The translations under genes and the position numbers were made by a program. The notes under the pieces are model-generated. The model saw nothing but the letters and a program-made list of their open reading frames with translations. It was not told where the DNA came from and did no database searches. DNA of 36,484 nt from Rhodospirillum sp. Its GTDB lineage: Bacteria; Pseudomonadota; Alphaproteobacteria; Rhodospirillales; Rhodospirillaceae. Every line of letters starts with the position of its first letter. Position 1 is the first letter of the stretch. Location: positions 1 to 36,484 of the forward strand of contig JAIOYK010000056.1 of NCBI GenBank assembly GCA_021741145.1, given 5' to 3'. Below, in pieces: positions 16,484-24,017 of the stretch.

Positions 16484-17320
16484 CTACGCGACGTCGACCC
16501 GCGCCCTGTCATTGGTCTGACCGATCCGGTCGAGCTTCCGCTGCAGGGCCAACTTGTCGAGGGACCGGAGAGGCAAGGCGCAGAAAATGGAAATGCGGTT
16601 CAGAAGCATCCGGAAGACATCGGCCGTGAACAGAACTTTCTCGGTCTCATCACCTTGATGGGTGACAGGATCGGGGACGCCCCAATGGGCGGTCATGGGT
16701 TGCCCGGGCCAGACAGGGCAGACTTCACCCGCGGCGTCATCGCACACCGTGAAGACGAAATCCATCGTGGGAGACTCCGGCAAGGTGAATTCGTCCCAGG
16801 TCTTGGAGCGGAGCTCGCCGATGGGATAGTTGTCTCGTCCCAGGAGGGCCTTGGCGATGGGGTCGATTTCGCCCCTGGGCCGACTGCCCGCGCTGAAGGC
16901 GCGGAAGCGGCCAAGCCCTTCGCGGTTAAGGATACACTCGGCCATGATGCTGCGCGCCGAGTTGCCGGTGCACAGGAACAACACGTTGTAGACGCGATCA
17001 TCGGTGGTCATGGTCAGCAGCTCCCATGGGGCCGGTTCGGTCGAACCCCGGACCCCTCCGTTCGGCAGGAAGGCGGCCAGGGCGGTGAAAGCCTCGTAAC
17101 TGATCGAATAGAGGAGGCGTTGGCCGTTCCGGTGGCTCTCCACCAATCCGGCCATCCTCAGGTCCTTCAGGTGGAACGACAGCGCGGACGGCTTCAGGCC
17201 GGTGCATTCTCCCAGGTCGCTGGCGGCCAACTCGCCGACCTGGGCGAGCCGAAGAACGATATCCAACCGAGTTTCATGTGCGATGGCGGCGAATAGCCGC
17301 GCCGCGAGTGTCGTGTCCAT
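16484..17320 (-). CDS. ArsR-ArsC fusion: arsenic repressor domain plus thioredoxin-type arsenate reductase
   Basis: 278 residues from the ATG at 17320. Residues 1-90 are a winged-helix ArsR/SmtB domain (AAIAHETRLDIVLRL, GLKPSALSFHLKDLRMAGLV, GQRLLYSISYEAF). Residues 110-245 are a low-molecular-weight phosphatase-like arsenate reductase with P-loop CTGNSAR (Cys117-Arg123) and further cysteines in VCDDAAGEVCPVWPG. An in-frame TTG at 17356 would add 12 residues, but that TTG is part of a promoter -35 box, so it is rejected. The repressor half has only one cysteine (about residue 39) and lacks the cysteine pair expected at the end of such ArsR domains. The gene heads the operon with gap and arsJ; ArsC would give arsenite, GAPDH/ArsJ handles arsenate. 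Confidence 0.9.
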   Translation of the reverse strand: MDTTLAARLFAAIAHETRLDIVLRLAQVGELAASDLGECTGLKPSALSFHLKDLRMAGLVESHRNGQRLLYSISYEAFTALAAFLPNGGVRGSTEPAPWELLTMTTDDRVYNVLFLCTGNSARSIMAECILNREGLGRFRAFSAGSRPRGEIDPIAKALLGRDNYPIGELRSKTWDEFTLPESPTMDFVFTVCDDAAGEVCPVWPGQPMTAHWGVPDPVTHQGDETEKVLFTADVFRMLLNRISIFCALPLRSLDKLALQRKLDRIGQTNDRARVDVA

Positions 17321-17327
17321 GAGGGAG

Positions 17328-17356
17328 AGAATGTTAAATACTTCCTGAATTGTCAA
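17328..17356 (-). promoter_or_regulatory. Promoter of the arsRC-gap-arsJ operon, probably leaderless
   Basis: On the minus strand TTGACA (17356-17351) is a perfect -35 box, followed after 17 bases by a weak -10 CATTCT (17333-17328). Transcription would then begin at or within a base or two of the ATG at 17320. No ribosome-binding sequence precedes that ATG, which agrees with a leaderless message. The operator of an autoregulating ArsR would be expected over this A/T-rich stretch. Confidence 0.45.
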
Positions 17357-17580
17357 ATTAATAAAATGTGACCGTAAATCAAAGACGTATGGCCAGTTGA
17401 AAAAGGCTTGATCTCCCGCCTCTCATGAAAAATTCGTTGGACGGTCGATGCACTCGCCTGTCATGCGGGGGGCATCGGTTCGGTGCGTTCGCCTGTGAAT
17501 GTCGAGTTGGCTCCTGGGGAAGGGGCGTCGATCCAATTCCAATTGTCTCCCATGACGGCTACTGACAAGAGGACAGAGGA

Positions 17581-17790
17581 ATGCTTCGGAATCTCTTCGA
17601 TGTCGGCGCGCTGGCGCTGAATGCCATCGCTCCCACGTGGATCCGGACCCCCTGATTTTCGCCTATACCCCCGTCGAGGATCCCTCGTTTACGAAACCGG
17701 CGGGTCGGATTTCCTGACCCATATGGGGGCCGCGCCCTGTACAGCCATGGTCTTTGTCTGGAGCCAACTGACTCGCGGTAACGCGACATA
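17581..17790 (+). pseudogene. Degenerate PhnD/AioX-like periplasmic binding protein, 5' remnant
   Basis: An ATG with GAGGA just before it opens a signal-peptide-like frame (MLRNLFDVGALALNAIAP) that stops at a TGA after 24 codons. The frame that follows reads DPDPLIFAYTPVEDPSF, a hallmark N-terminal block of PhnD-family phosphate/phosphonate/arsenite binding proteins. A third frame continues with DFLTHMGAAPCTAMVFVWSQ, matching the next block of the family. So at least two frameshifts break the gene, and only about 70 of roughly 290 codons survive before the palindromic repeat. Such proteins occur in ars operons and, as AioX, sense arsenite for the aio genes; either origin fits this locus. Confidence 0.6.
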
Positions 17791-17835
17791 GATCAAATCG
17801 CCTTGAATCGGAATCGATTTCAGGCGATTTGATCT
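17790..17835. repeat. Long hairpin, first half of a REP-like element
   Basis: Exact 13-base arms AGATCAAATCGCC (17790-17802) and complement (17823-17835), with pairing continuing inward through TTGAATCG/CGATTTCA to a 4-base loop, making about 20 base pairs. It sits where the PhnD-like remnant breaks off and 15 bases from a second palindrome. The AATCGGAATCGATT core resembles palindromic intergenic repeats of alphaproteobacteria. Confidence 0.65.
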
Positions 17836-17849
17836 CGGTTCAATAAATG

Positions 17850-17896
17850 AGAGTGCTTTGCCCGAAACCGGTGTCCACTTTCGGGCAAGGTGCTCT
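17850..17896. repeat. Second palindrome of the REP-like element
   Basis: Arms AGAGTGCTTTGCCCGAAA (17850-17867) and TTTCGGGCAAGGTGCTCT (17879-17896) pair except at three positions, around CCGGTGTCCAC. The layout AGAGC...CCGAAA-ccggt-tccac-TTTCGG...GCTCT is that of RPE-type repeats known from Rhizobiales and related groups. Together with 17790-17835 it fills the leader before arsH, so the arsH transcript probably carries these hairpins unless its promoter lies in the 75 bases after them. Confidence 0.65.
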
Positions 17897-17975
17897 AGAC
17901 GTTGGTGAGGGGTTCGGGAAAGGCTGCTTTACAGGGAAAGCGGCCAAGCGATTTTGAACGAGAAAGGGGACTGCA

Positions 17976-18692
17976 TTGTCCGAGACACCCAATATTGAAG
18001 ATGAAAGCTTCGCGGCCATCGACCCGCGGTCCCTCTTCCCCGACGTCCGTGGCACCCACCCGCCGCGTATCCTGATCCTCTACGGGTCCCTGCGCGACCG
18101 GAGCTTCTCGCGCTTCGCCGCCGAGGAGGCCGGACGCATCCTGACCCGTTTCGGAGCGGACGTCCGCGTTTTCGATCCCCGCGGCCTGCCACAAACCGAT
18201 ACGGTGGAAGAGGTTCACCCAAAGGTGACCGAACTGCGTGACCTTGTGGTATGGTGCGAAGGCATGGTTTGGTCCTCGCCCGAAAGGCACGGGGCAATGA
18301 CGTCGATCATGAAGAGTCAGATCGACTGGATCCCGCTCTCCCTCGGCTCGGTTCGCCCAACCCAGGGCAAGACACTGGCGGTGATGCAGGTCTGTGGTGG
18401 CTCTCAATCGTTCAATACGGTGAACCAATTGCGCATCCTTGGGCGCTGGATGCGGCTGCTAACGGTCCCGAACCAATCCTCGGTCGCCAAGGCCTGGGAC
18501 GAATTCGACGAGGCCGGTCGAATGAAGCCCTCGCCCTATTACAACCGGATCGTCGACGTCATGGAGGAATTGGTAAAGTTCACCCTTCTCACGCGCGACA
18601 TCAAGGATCATCTCGTCGACCGGTACTCGGAACGGGTGGAAAGCCACGCGGCGCTTTCGGCGCGGGTGAATCAGAGTACGGCCGTCGGATGA
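17976..18692 (+). CDS. arsH: ArsH, NADPH-dependent FMN reductase/organoarsenical oxidase
   Basis: 238 residues, the usual ArsH length. The start is TTG at 17976 with AAGGGG six bases before it; the nearby ATGs are out of frame. Family stretches: [19 protein letters not shown] (FMN phosphate loop), [35 protein letters not shown] and [17 protein letters not shown]. ArsH oxidises trivalent methylated or aromatic arsenicals to less toxic pentavalent forms in the cytoplasm. It stands alone on the plus strand, divergent from the arsRC operon and convergent with the dead aioA gene. It looks intact and functional despite the decay on both sides. Confidence 0.93.
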   Translation: MSETPNIEDESFAAIDPRSLFPDVRGTHPPRILILYGSLRDRSFSRFAAEEAGRILTRFGADVRVFDPRGLPQTDTVEEVHPKVTELRDLVVWCEGMVWSSPERHGAMTSIMKSQIDWIPLSLGSVRPTQGKTLAVMQVCGGSQSFNTVNQLRILGRWMRLLTVPNQSSVAKAWDEFDEAGRMKPSPYYNRIVDVMEELVKFTLLTRDIKDHLVDRYSERVESHAALSARVNQSTAVG

Positions 18693-18751
18693 GGGGGGGG
18701 ACCCGCCTCGGGGGTCTTGATCGAATACAACGCGCCGCGACGGGAAGCGAT

Positions 18752-18780
18752 GGCCGGAACACGGGAGTTGTGTTCCGGCC
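18752..18780. terminator. Bidirectional hairpin between arsH and aioA
   Basis: Perfect 11-bp stem GGCCGGAACAC / GTGTTCCGGCC with a 7-base loop, 60 bases after the arsH stop and just beyond the aioA relic. No T-run on either strand, so termination would rest on the stable stem alone. Confidence 0.6.
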
Positions 18781-18789
18781 GTGGCGCCT

Positions 18790-20566
18790 CATCCCTCCCT
18801 GTATAGGGGGATTTGAAGGAGAGGTGGCCAGTTGTCTCCGGCCTGTCCGCCAGCTTACGGATATCGGCCCAGGTGATCTTGTATTCGGGAATGATGAGCT
18901 CGTTTACCGTTTCCGCTCGCCGTTCATGGACGTCAGGTTCATCTCCCCCGAGGTGGCGGCGGGCAGAACCACATGGGTATGGGCGCCAATGGCCGTGGGC
19001 ACGATATCCATGTTCAGGCTGAACAGGCCACCCAGGCGGATGGCGTCCATGATGGCTTCGACCAGGGCATCCCGGTCCCCCGCGGGGGCCGCCGACATGG
19101 CGTCCTTCACCAAGTCCGTTCGTTTCTTATAGGCCTGCTTGAATTTGGAGGCATTCAGCGTGGTCTTGAAGTGGTCGCAGGCCCAAACATGGTGGATCCC
19201 GCCCTTGCCTTGGAGAATCAACTGGTCCACGGAGGGCGCCGGTCGCCCGACATGGGCGTCGGAGGGCCGCACGTACCCTTCCTGGTGACCGCCCAAACGG
19301 CAGCATCCCCCACCTTCCCGACCGATATTCCCGGTGGCCAGGGACAGGGCGGCGATGGCGGCGATGGTCCGATAGTTATCGTTGGACCAGATGACACCCT
19401 TTTCGTAACCGGTGAAGGTCCGGCGGCGGGCTCCGTCCTCCTTGGGGTGGGCGATCCACTCGGCGGCCTTGATGATATCGGCGGCGGGGACGCCGCAGAT
19501 GTCCGCCGCTTCATCCACGGACATGCGGTTCTTGGGGAACATGTCCTCGAAACCGCTGGTGTGGGCCTCGATGAAGGCCCGGTCGATCCACCCCTGGTCC
19601 GTCACATATCCCAAGAGAGCGTTGAGCAGGGCCAGATCCGTGCCGGAATGGATGGCCAGGTGCAGCACGTTCTTCTTGCCCGCCACGGTCTCGCAGGCGT
19701 TCAGGGGGGTGGTCCGTCGGGGGTCCACGACCCACCCTGCGGGTGGGGGGATGGGCCTCGCCGGGCATCCTCTCCGCCTTCTTCCCCTGGCTTTCGCCGC
19801 GCGGATTGGGGACCCAGTGGTTCAGGAAGTAGTTGGTCTGGGTTTCCAACTGATTGGCTCCGACGGCCAGGATGGTGTCGCGGAGCTCCGCGTCCTCGTA
19901 GGCGTTGTTGAGCTCGCTCATGCCCATGTCGCGCTGGCCGTGGACCTCGGAGTTGTAGGCGGGGCGGTTGTGGATGCGGATGTTGCGGACTTTCATGCTC
20001 TCGAAATAGAGCTTGCCCGTGGCCCAGGTGTTCTCGTAGCCACCGCCCGCGCCGCCGTGATCGAAGGCGGAGACGAGCAGGCCGTCCTCGCCCTGCTCCT
20101 CGACCACCCGGCGCGTCACTTCCGCGACCAGACCGGTGGCGTCTTCCCAGGAGGTGGGCTGCATCATGCCGTAGCGCCAGACCAGGGGCGTGGTCAGCCG
20201 CCGCTGCTGGGTGCCCATGGTCTCCGAGGGGGACATCTCGGCGATCCGGGCGCCGCGAATGGAGCCAAGGCCCGAATTCACCACGCAGTCATGATCGGGT
20301 TTGACGACCAGATGGACGTCGCGGCCATTCTGTTTGACGATGTTGTACATGGAGGGCGCGTACCACGCGTCCGCTTCCAGGGGCTGCTGCTCGGTCAGAT
20401 CCACACCGAACAGGTTTCCGGCGGCGTCCGGGGTGCCCTGGCGGTTGACGGGCCAACCGACCGCCTTATATCCGCAGCCGACGATGCAATAGTGGCAGGC
20501 GACGTTCTGGACCTTCGCGTCCCGGGGCGGGATGGGAAGGCGGTCGATGTTGCGCTTGTAAGCCAT
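18790..20566 (-). pseudogene. aioA: Arsenite oxidase large subunit AioA, inactivated
   Basis: Molybdopterin protein clearly of the AioA type: near the N-terminus CHYCIVGCGYKAVGWPV (Cys24, Cys27, Cys31), the 3Fe-4S motif CX2CX3C of arsenite oxidase. The first frame is good to about 19750 (ends NYFLNHWVPNPRGESQGKKA, ERMPGEAHPPT), then a single-base frameshift at a six-G run (19743-19748) moves the reading to a second frame starting VVDPRRTTPLNACETVAGKK and running to TSGEMNLTSMNGERKR and a stop at 18904. Directly after, in a third frame, comes NELIIPEYKITWADIRKL and SFKSPYTG, matching the extreme C-terminus. About 250 of the usual ~825 residues are missing between these. The gene cannot make active enzyme. 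Confidence 0.85.
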
Positions 20567-20580
20567 TGCATTTCTCCCGG

Positions 20581-20801
20581 TCAGCTCATCACGTTGCTCA
20601 GGCGTCCGTGAATCAGGTCGTCCACCCGCAGGTCCGCCAGGTTGGCCAGCCGCTGGCCGGGATAGTCCACCCGTGCCAAGGCGGGCGAGGCCTTCGCCGG
20701 GGCGGGGTGATGGCGGGTCCGGCGGGAACCGCCATCACCCCGGCCGCCCCCGTGAGGAACTGCCTGCGCCCCACCTCGATCATCGTTCGACACCGTTTCA
20801 T
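20581..20801 (-). pseudogene. aioB: Arsenite oxidase Rieske subunit AioB, Rieske domain deleted
   Basis: The ATG at 20801 has AGGGAGAA upstream and opens with a Tat signal region (VGRRQFLTGAAGVMAVPAG). A frameshift near 20715 moves the reading to the frame KASPALARVDYPGQRLANLA DLRVDDL, which fits the first mature residues of AioB. It then jumps to IHGRLSNVMS and a stop, probably the last residues of the protein. The whole middle, including the CxH and CxxH cluster-binding motifs, is gone: about 73 codons are left of roughly 175. It stops 14 bases before aioA, the normal aioBA order. Both subunits are thus dead. Confidence 0.75.
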
Positions 20802-20878
20802 GTCCGTTCTCCCTGTTCGTCGTTTGGGACCCGTTAGGTCCTTGCGCGCTCCCTCTGAGTGGAGTGTCGGCAACTGTC

Positions 20879-20897
20879 CTGGCACGCTTCGTGCCAG
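20879..20897 (-). promoter_or_regulatory. Sigma-54-type promoter of the aioBA relic
   Basis: On the minus strand CTGGCACGAAGCGTGCCAG has GG (20895-20894) and GC (20883-20882) exactly 10 bases apart and a perfect TGGCAC -24 box, as required for RpoN. Transcription would start about 70 bases before aioB. RpoN-dependent aioBA control by AioR is known in other alphaproteobacteria. The 19-mer is also a perfect 8-bp stem with a 3-base loop, so a terminator reading is possible but there is no T-run on its 3' side. Confidence 0.55.
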
Positions 20898-21017
20898 GGG
20901 GAAAAAGACTGAAAACCAACCAGAATACAGGGCTTTCCCCGGTGGGCGTTGCCCGGAAGTAACATCCTGTCGGTACTTTTATTCGCTTTATACTCCGAGT
21001 CCCGAGATATCCGAATC

Positions 21018-21314
21018 TTGAGGGTTGACCCAGTGTTTGGATGGGATTCAACTCCAGGCCTGATACGGTCAGGCTTTCTTTCTCCTTCAGCTCGCCAAGA
21101 ATTCGAAGCCTGCGTTCGTCGCCAGCGCGAGGATCACGGGATTGCGCGGCGGACGAACGCCATCCATTTGCTGGATGACGGCAAGTCTTGTCAGGAGATC
21201 GCCGCGTTTCTCTATCTTGACGACGACACTGTCCGGGGCTGGTACAAGGCCTATCGGCGCGATGGCTGGGAGGCCCTGGTCTGGACGACTGGAAAGGCGG
21301 TCAGTCTCGCATGA
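21018..21314 (+). CDS. IS630 transposase, N-terminal helix-turn-helix ORF
   Basis: About 98 residues from a TTG at 21018 (GTG at 21033 is equally possible; the frame is open to 20949 but that lies outside the proposed element). The core reads ARRTNAIHLLDDGKSCQEIA followed by AFLYLDDDTVRGWYKAYRRD, a helix-turn-helix of the IS630 N-terminal domain that binds the element ends. Its stop overlaps the next start (ATGA), so the catalytic part is made either by re-initiation or by a -1 shift giving one ~360-residue transposase. Confidence 0.75.
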   Translation: MRVDPVFGWDSTPGLIRSGFLSPSARQEFEACVRRQREDHGIARRTNAIHLLDDGKSCQEIAAFLYLDDDTVRGWYKAYRRDGWEALVWTTGKAVSLA

Positions 21315-22117
21315 CGCAGGCGCAAGAGAGAGCCTTGTCCGTCTTGTTAGAGGGGCGGTTCCGCCGTTCGACACAGGAGATCAGGGCCGATATCGCCGAA
21401 TTCGGACAGCATTACTCCCATTCCGGCTGCATCAAGCTTTTGGCCCGGCTCGGCTTCGAATATCGCAAGCCCAAGCCCCTGCCTCGGGTCGCATCCGCCG
21501 AGCAACAGGCGGACTTCATCGCGTTGTACAACAGGCTGATCAACACCCTGCCGACAGACGAAGCAATTTACTTTGCCGATGTCGTGCATCCCGAATATCA
21601 GGCCAAACCGGCCTTTGGCTGGGTGAAGGCCGGCTCGAACCCAGGCCTGAAAACCACGGCGGGACGCGGCCGGGCGAATATTCATGGCGCTCTGAACCTC
21701 GAGACCTTCGACGCGCCTTTCGTCGAGCCGACGACCGTTGATGGGCTCGGCGCCGCGCGGCTTCTCGCCAAGATCGAGGCGCGCAACCCCGCCAAGCGGG
21801 TCATCCATGTCATCTGGGACAACGCCGCTTACCACAAAGGGGCCGATGTCAGGGCTTTTCTGGCAAGGCCAACGTGTCGCATCCACCTGATTGCGTTGCC
21901 GCCCTATTGCCCGCACTTCAACCCCATCGAGCGTCTCTGGGCGGTCATGCATCGGCATGTCACCCACAATCGCTTCTACCCGACCCAGAAGCAGTTCGCC
22001 AACGCAATACTCGCCCTCTTTCGACAAACCATTCCAAAAAGGTGGAAAAGCTTCCGCGACAAGGTCTCAGATAACCTCCGTGTCATAACCCAGAAGAATT
22101 TTCGAGTTTTGCCGTAG
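21311..22117 (+). CDS. IS630 transposase, DDE catalytic ORF
   Basis: 268 residues with the full DDE triad of the IS630/Tc1-mariner type: Asp90 in YFADVVHPEYQ, Asp170 in VIWDNAAYHKG and Glu207 in PHFNPIERLW; the Asp-Glu spacing of 36 suits the family. The N-terminal part LEGRFRRSTQEIRADI is the second half of the DNA-binding region. No stop or frameshift interrupts it, so the element may still be active, in contrast with the decayed aio genes beside it. Confidence 0.88.
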   Translation: MTQAQERALSVLLEGRFRRSTQEIRADIAEFGQHYSHSGCIKLLARLGFEYRKPKPLPRVASAEQQADFIALYNRLINTLPTDEAIYFADVVHPEYQAKPAFGWVKAGSNPGLKTTAGRGRANIHGALNLETFDAPFVEPTTVDGLGAARLLAKIEARNPAKRVIHVIWDNAAYHKGADVRAFLARPTCRIHLIALPPYCPHFNPIERLWAVMHRHVTHNRFYPTQKQFANAILALFRQTIPKRWKSFRDKVSDNLRVITQKNFRVLP

Positions 22118-22356
22118 GCAGGGTATAACTGTTTTTGTTAATTATTTCTAAGAGCAGGCGTTATCGGCCTGACTGATTCAAGGTAATCTTATGGATGAAG
22201 ATAGGATGAGCTTTTCGTCTGTTTGGCACGTGTTCGCCAAAGGCGAATCACTTTCGTTCAAAACAATGTCCGGAACGTTCAATATCCCAGGGGCCTCTTC
22301 CCCGTAGTCTTTCCCTTGGCGGTCTCTCATCAAAAAAACAGGCAAGGACCGCGACG

Positions 22357-22371
22357 CGTGGGAATCCCACG
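22357..22371. promoter_or_regulatory. Small palindrome before the monooxygenase start
   Basis: CGTGGG-AAT-CCCACG sits ten bases before the GGGAGGA ribosome site. Possible operator or leader hairpin. The rest of the 263-base gap between the IS and this gene (22128-22390) has no gene and no confident promoter. Confidence 0.3.
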
Positions 22372-22390
22372 TGGACCAAGGGAGGAATAC

Positions 22391-23995
22391 ATGAACAAAA
22401 TGATCGACGCGTTGATCATCGGCGCGGGCGTGGCGGGACTTTACCAGCTTCACCAACTCCGCCGCGAAGGGCTTACGGTGCAGGGGGTGGAAGCAGGCTC
22501 CGACCTGGGCGGCACTTGGTATTGGAACCGCTATCCCGGGGCAAAATTCGATTCCGAAAGCTATATCTATCAATATCTGTTCGACGAGGACCTCTACAAG
22601 GATTGGACCTGGAGCGAGCGCTTCCCAGGCCAACCCGAGATCGAACGGTGGATGCATTACGTGGCCGACCGGCTCGACCTGCGGAAGGACTTCACTTTTT
22701 CAACCCGGGTCACCAAGGCCGACTTCAATGGCGAAACCGGGCGATGGCTGGTCGAAACCGACACCGGCGAGACCTACGACACACGCTTCCTGATCGGCTG
22801 CACCGGAATGCTCTCCGCACCGTTGGAGGACCGCTTCCCCGGACAGGCGCGCTTCAAGGGGACGATCCTGCATACGGCGCGTTACCCCAAGGAAGGCATC
22901 GCGTTGGAAGGTAAGCGGGTGGGGGTGATCGGTGTCGGCGCCACCGGTATCCAGGTGATTCAGACCATCGCGCCGGAGGTGGCCGAACTGAAGGTCTTCG
23001 TGCGGACGCCCCAATATGTCCTGCCCATGAAGAACCCGAAATACGGACCCGGCGAGGCGGCGTGGTACAAGTCCCGCTTCGAAGAGTTGAAAGGCAGTCT
23101 ACCCAATACCTTCACCGGCTTCGAATACGACTTCGAGAACACATGGGCGGACCTGTCACCCGAGGAACGTCTGGCGGTTCTGGAGGACGTCCATGCCGAC
23201 GGCTCGCTCAAACTCTGGCTCGCCTCCTTCGCCGAGATGTTCTTCGACGCGGAGGTTTGCGAGGAGATCTCCGCTTTCGTGCGGGAGAAGATGGCCGCGC
23301 GGTTGAAGGATCCGAAGCTGATCGACATTCTGGTTCCCAAGGCCGAGGACTACGGCTTTGGCACCCACCGCGTGCCCCTGGAGACCAACTATCTGGAGGC
23401 CTATCTGCGCGACAATGTCGAAGCGGTGAGTGTCCGACACAACCCGATCAAGGAAATCCTGCCTGAGGGCGTGATGCTCGAGGACGGAACGGTTTACGCG
23501 CTCGACGTCATCATCATGGCCGTGGGCTTCGACGCCGGGTCCGGGGCGCTGGCCCGCATCGACATCACCGGGCGGCAGGGGATGACCCTGCGCGACGAAT
23601 GGGCCAAGGATATCCGCACGACCCTTGGGGTGCAGAAATATGGTTTCCCGAATCTGTTCATGACCGGCGCGCCCCTCGCGCCCTCGGCGGCATTGTGCAA
23701 CATGACGACCTGTTTGCAACAGCAGACGGAATGGATCACCGACTGTATCCGCCACATGGAGAAAACCGGGAAATCGGTGATTGAACCGACGGCGGAAGGG
23801 GAGGACGCCTGGGTGCGGCACCACGACGAAACGGCGAACGCCACGCTGATTTCCAAGACGAACTCCTGGTACACCGGCTCGAACGTGGCGGGGAAGCCGC
23901 GCCGGGTCCTGTCCTATACGGGCGGGGTCGGGACCTATCGGAAGAAATGCCAGGAGATCGCCGACGCGGGATACTCGGGCTTCGCGATGCGCTGA
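22391..23995 (+). CDS. Baeyer-Villiger-type flavin monooxygenase with FMO-like fingerprint
   Basis: 534 residues from the ATG at 22391, with GGGAGGA just upstream. FAD-binding GAGVAG (11-16), the BVMO block GGTWYWNRYPGAKFD (40-54) and NADPH-binding GVGATG (181-186) match cyclohexanone-monooxygenase-like enzymes, which insert oxygen into ketones to give esters or lactones using NADPH and FAD. The classical fingerprint FxGxxxHxxxW(P/D) is here FKGTILHTARYP (155-166): tyrosine replaces tryptophan, as in flavin monooxygenases of the FMO group. Overall length and the GxWxxxxYPGxxxD motif favour BVMO. The convergent esterase-fold gene nearby would hydrolyse the ester formed. Confidence 0.9.
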   Translation: MNKMIDALIIGAGVAGLYQLHQLRREGLTVQGVEAGSDLGGTWYWNRYPGAKFDSESYIYQYLFDEDLYKDWTWSERFPGQPEIERWMHYVADRLDLRKDFTFSTRVTKADFNGETGRWLVETDTGETYDTRFLIGCTGMLSAPLEDRFPGQARFKGTILHTARYPKEGIALEGKRVGVIGVGATGIQVIQTIAPEVAELKVFVRTPQYVLPMKNPKYGPGEAAWYKSRFEELKGSLPNTFTGFEYDFENTWADLSPEERLAVLEDVHADGSLKLWLASFAEMFFDAEVCEEISAFVREKMAARLKDPKLIDILVPKAEDYGFGTHRVPLETNYLEAYLRDNVEAVSVRHNPIKEILPEGVMLEDGTVYALDVIIMAVGFDAGSGALARIDITGRQGMTLRDEWAKDIRTTLGVQKYGFPNLFMTGAPLAPSAALCNMTTCLQQQTEWITDCIRHMEKTGKSVIEPTAEGEDAWVRHHDETANATLISKTNSWYTGSNVAGKPRRVLSYTGGVGTYRKKCQEIADAGYSGFAMR

Positions 23996-24017
23996 CACGT
24001 CTGGATCGGGCCGGATC

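Larger units (their letters stand above)
20990..22127 (+). mobile_element. IS630-family insertion sequence
   Basis: About 1.14 kb carrying two overlapping transposase frames. Ends are proposed at TATA sequences: TATACTCCGAG on the left (20990) and GCAGGGTATA on the right (to 22127). Read inward the ends share TTATAC-C--G, a weak terminal inverted repeat, and the TA duplication fits IS630 target use. The exact borders are uncertain by a few bases. It lies about 90 bases upstream of the aio promoter. Confidence 0.65.

Noticed and set aside
18973-20611. Long plus-strand frames opposite aioA
   Set aside because: The minus strand carries clear AioA blocks; the plus frames have no homology and survive only through GC bias.
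22224-22238. TGGCACGTGTTCGCC before the monooxygenase as a sigma-54 promoter
   Set aside because: GG and GC are 9 bases apart instead of 10, and there is no TTGC box.
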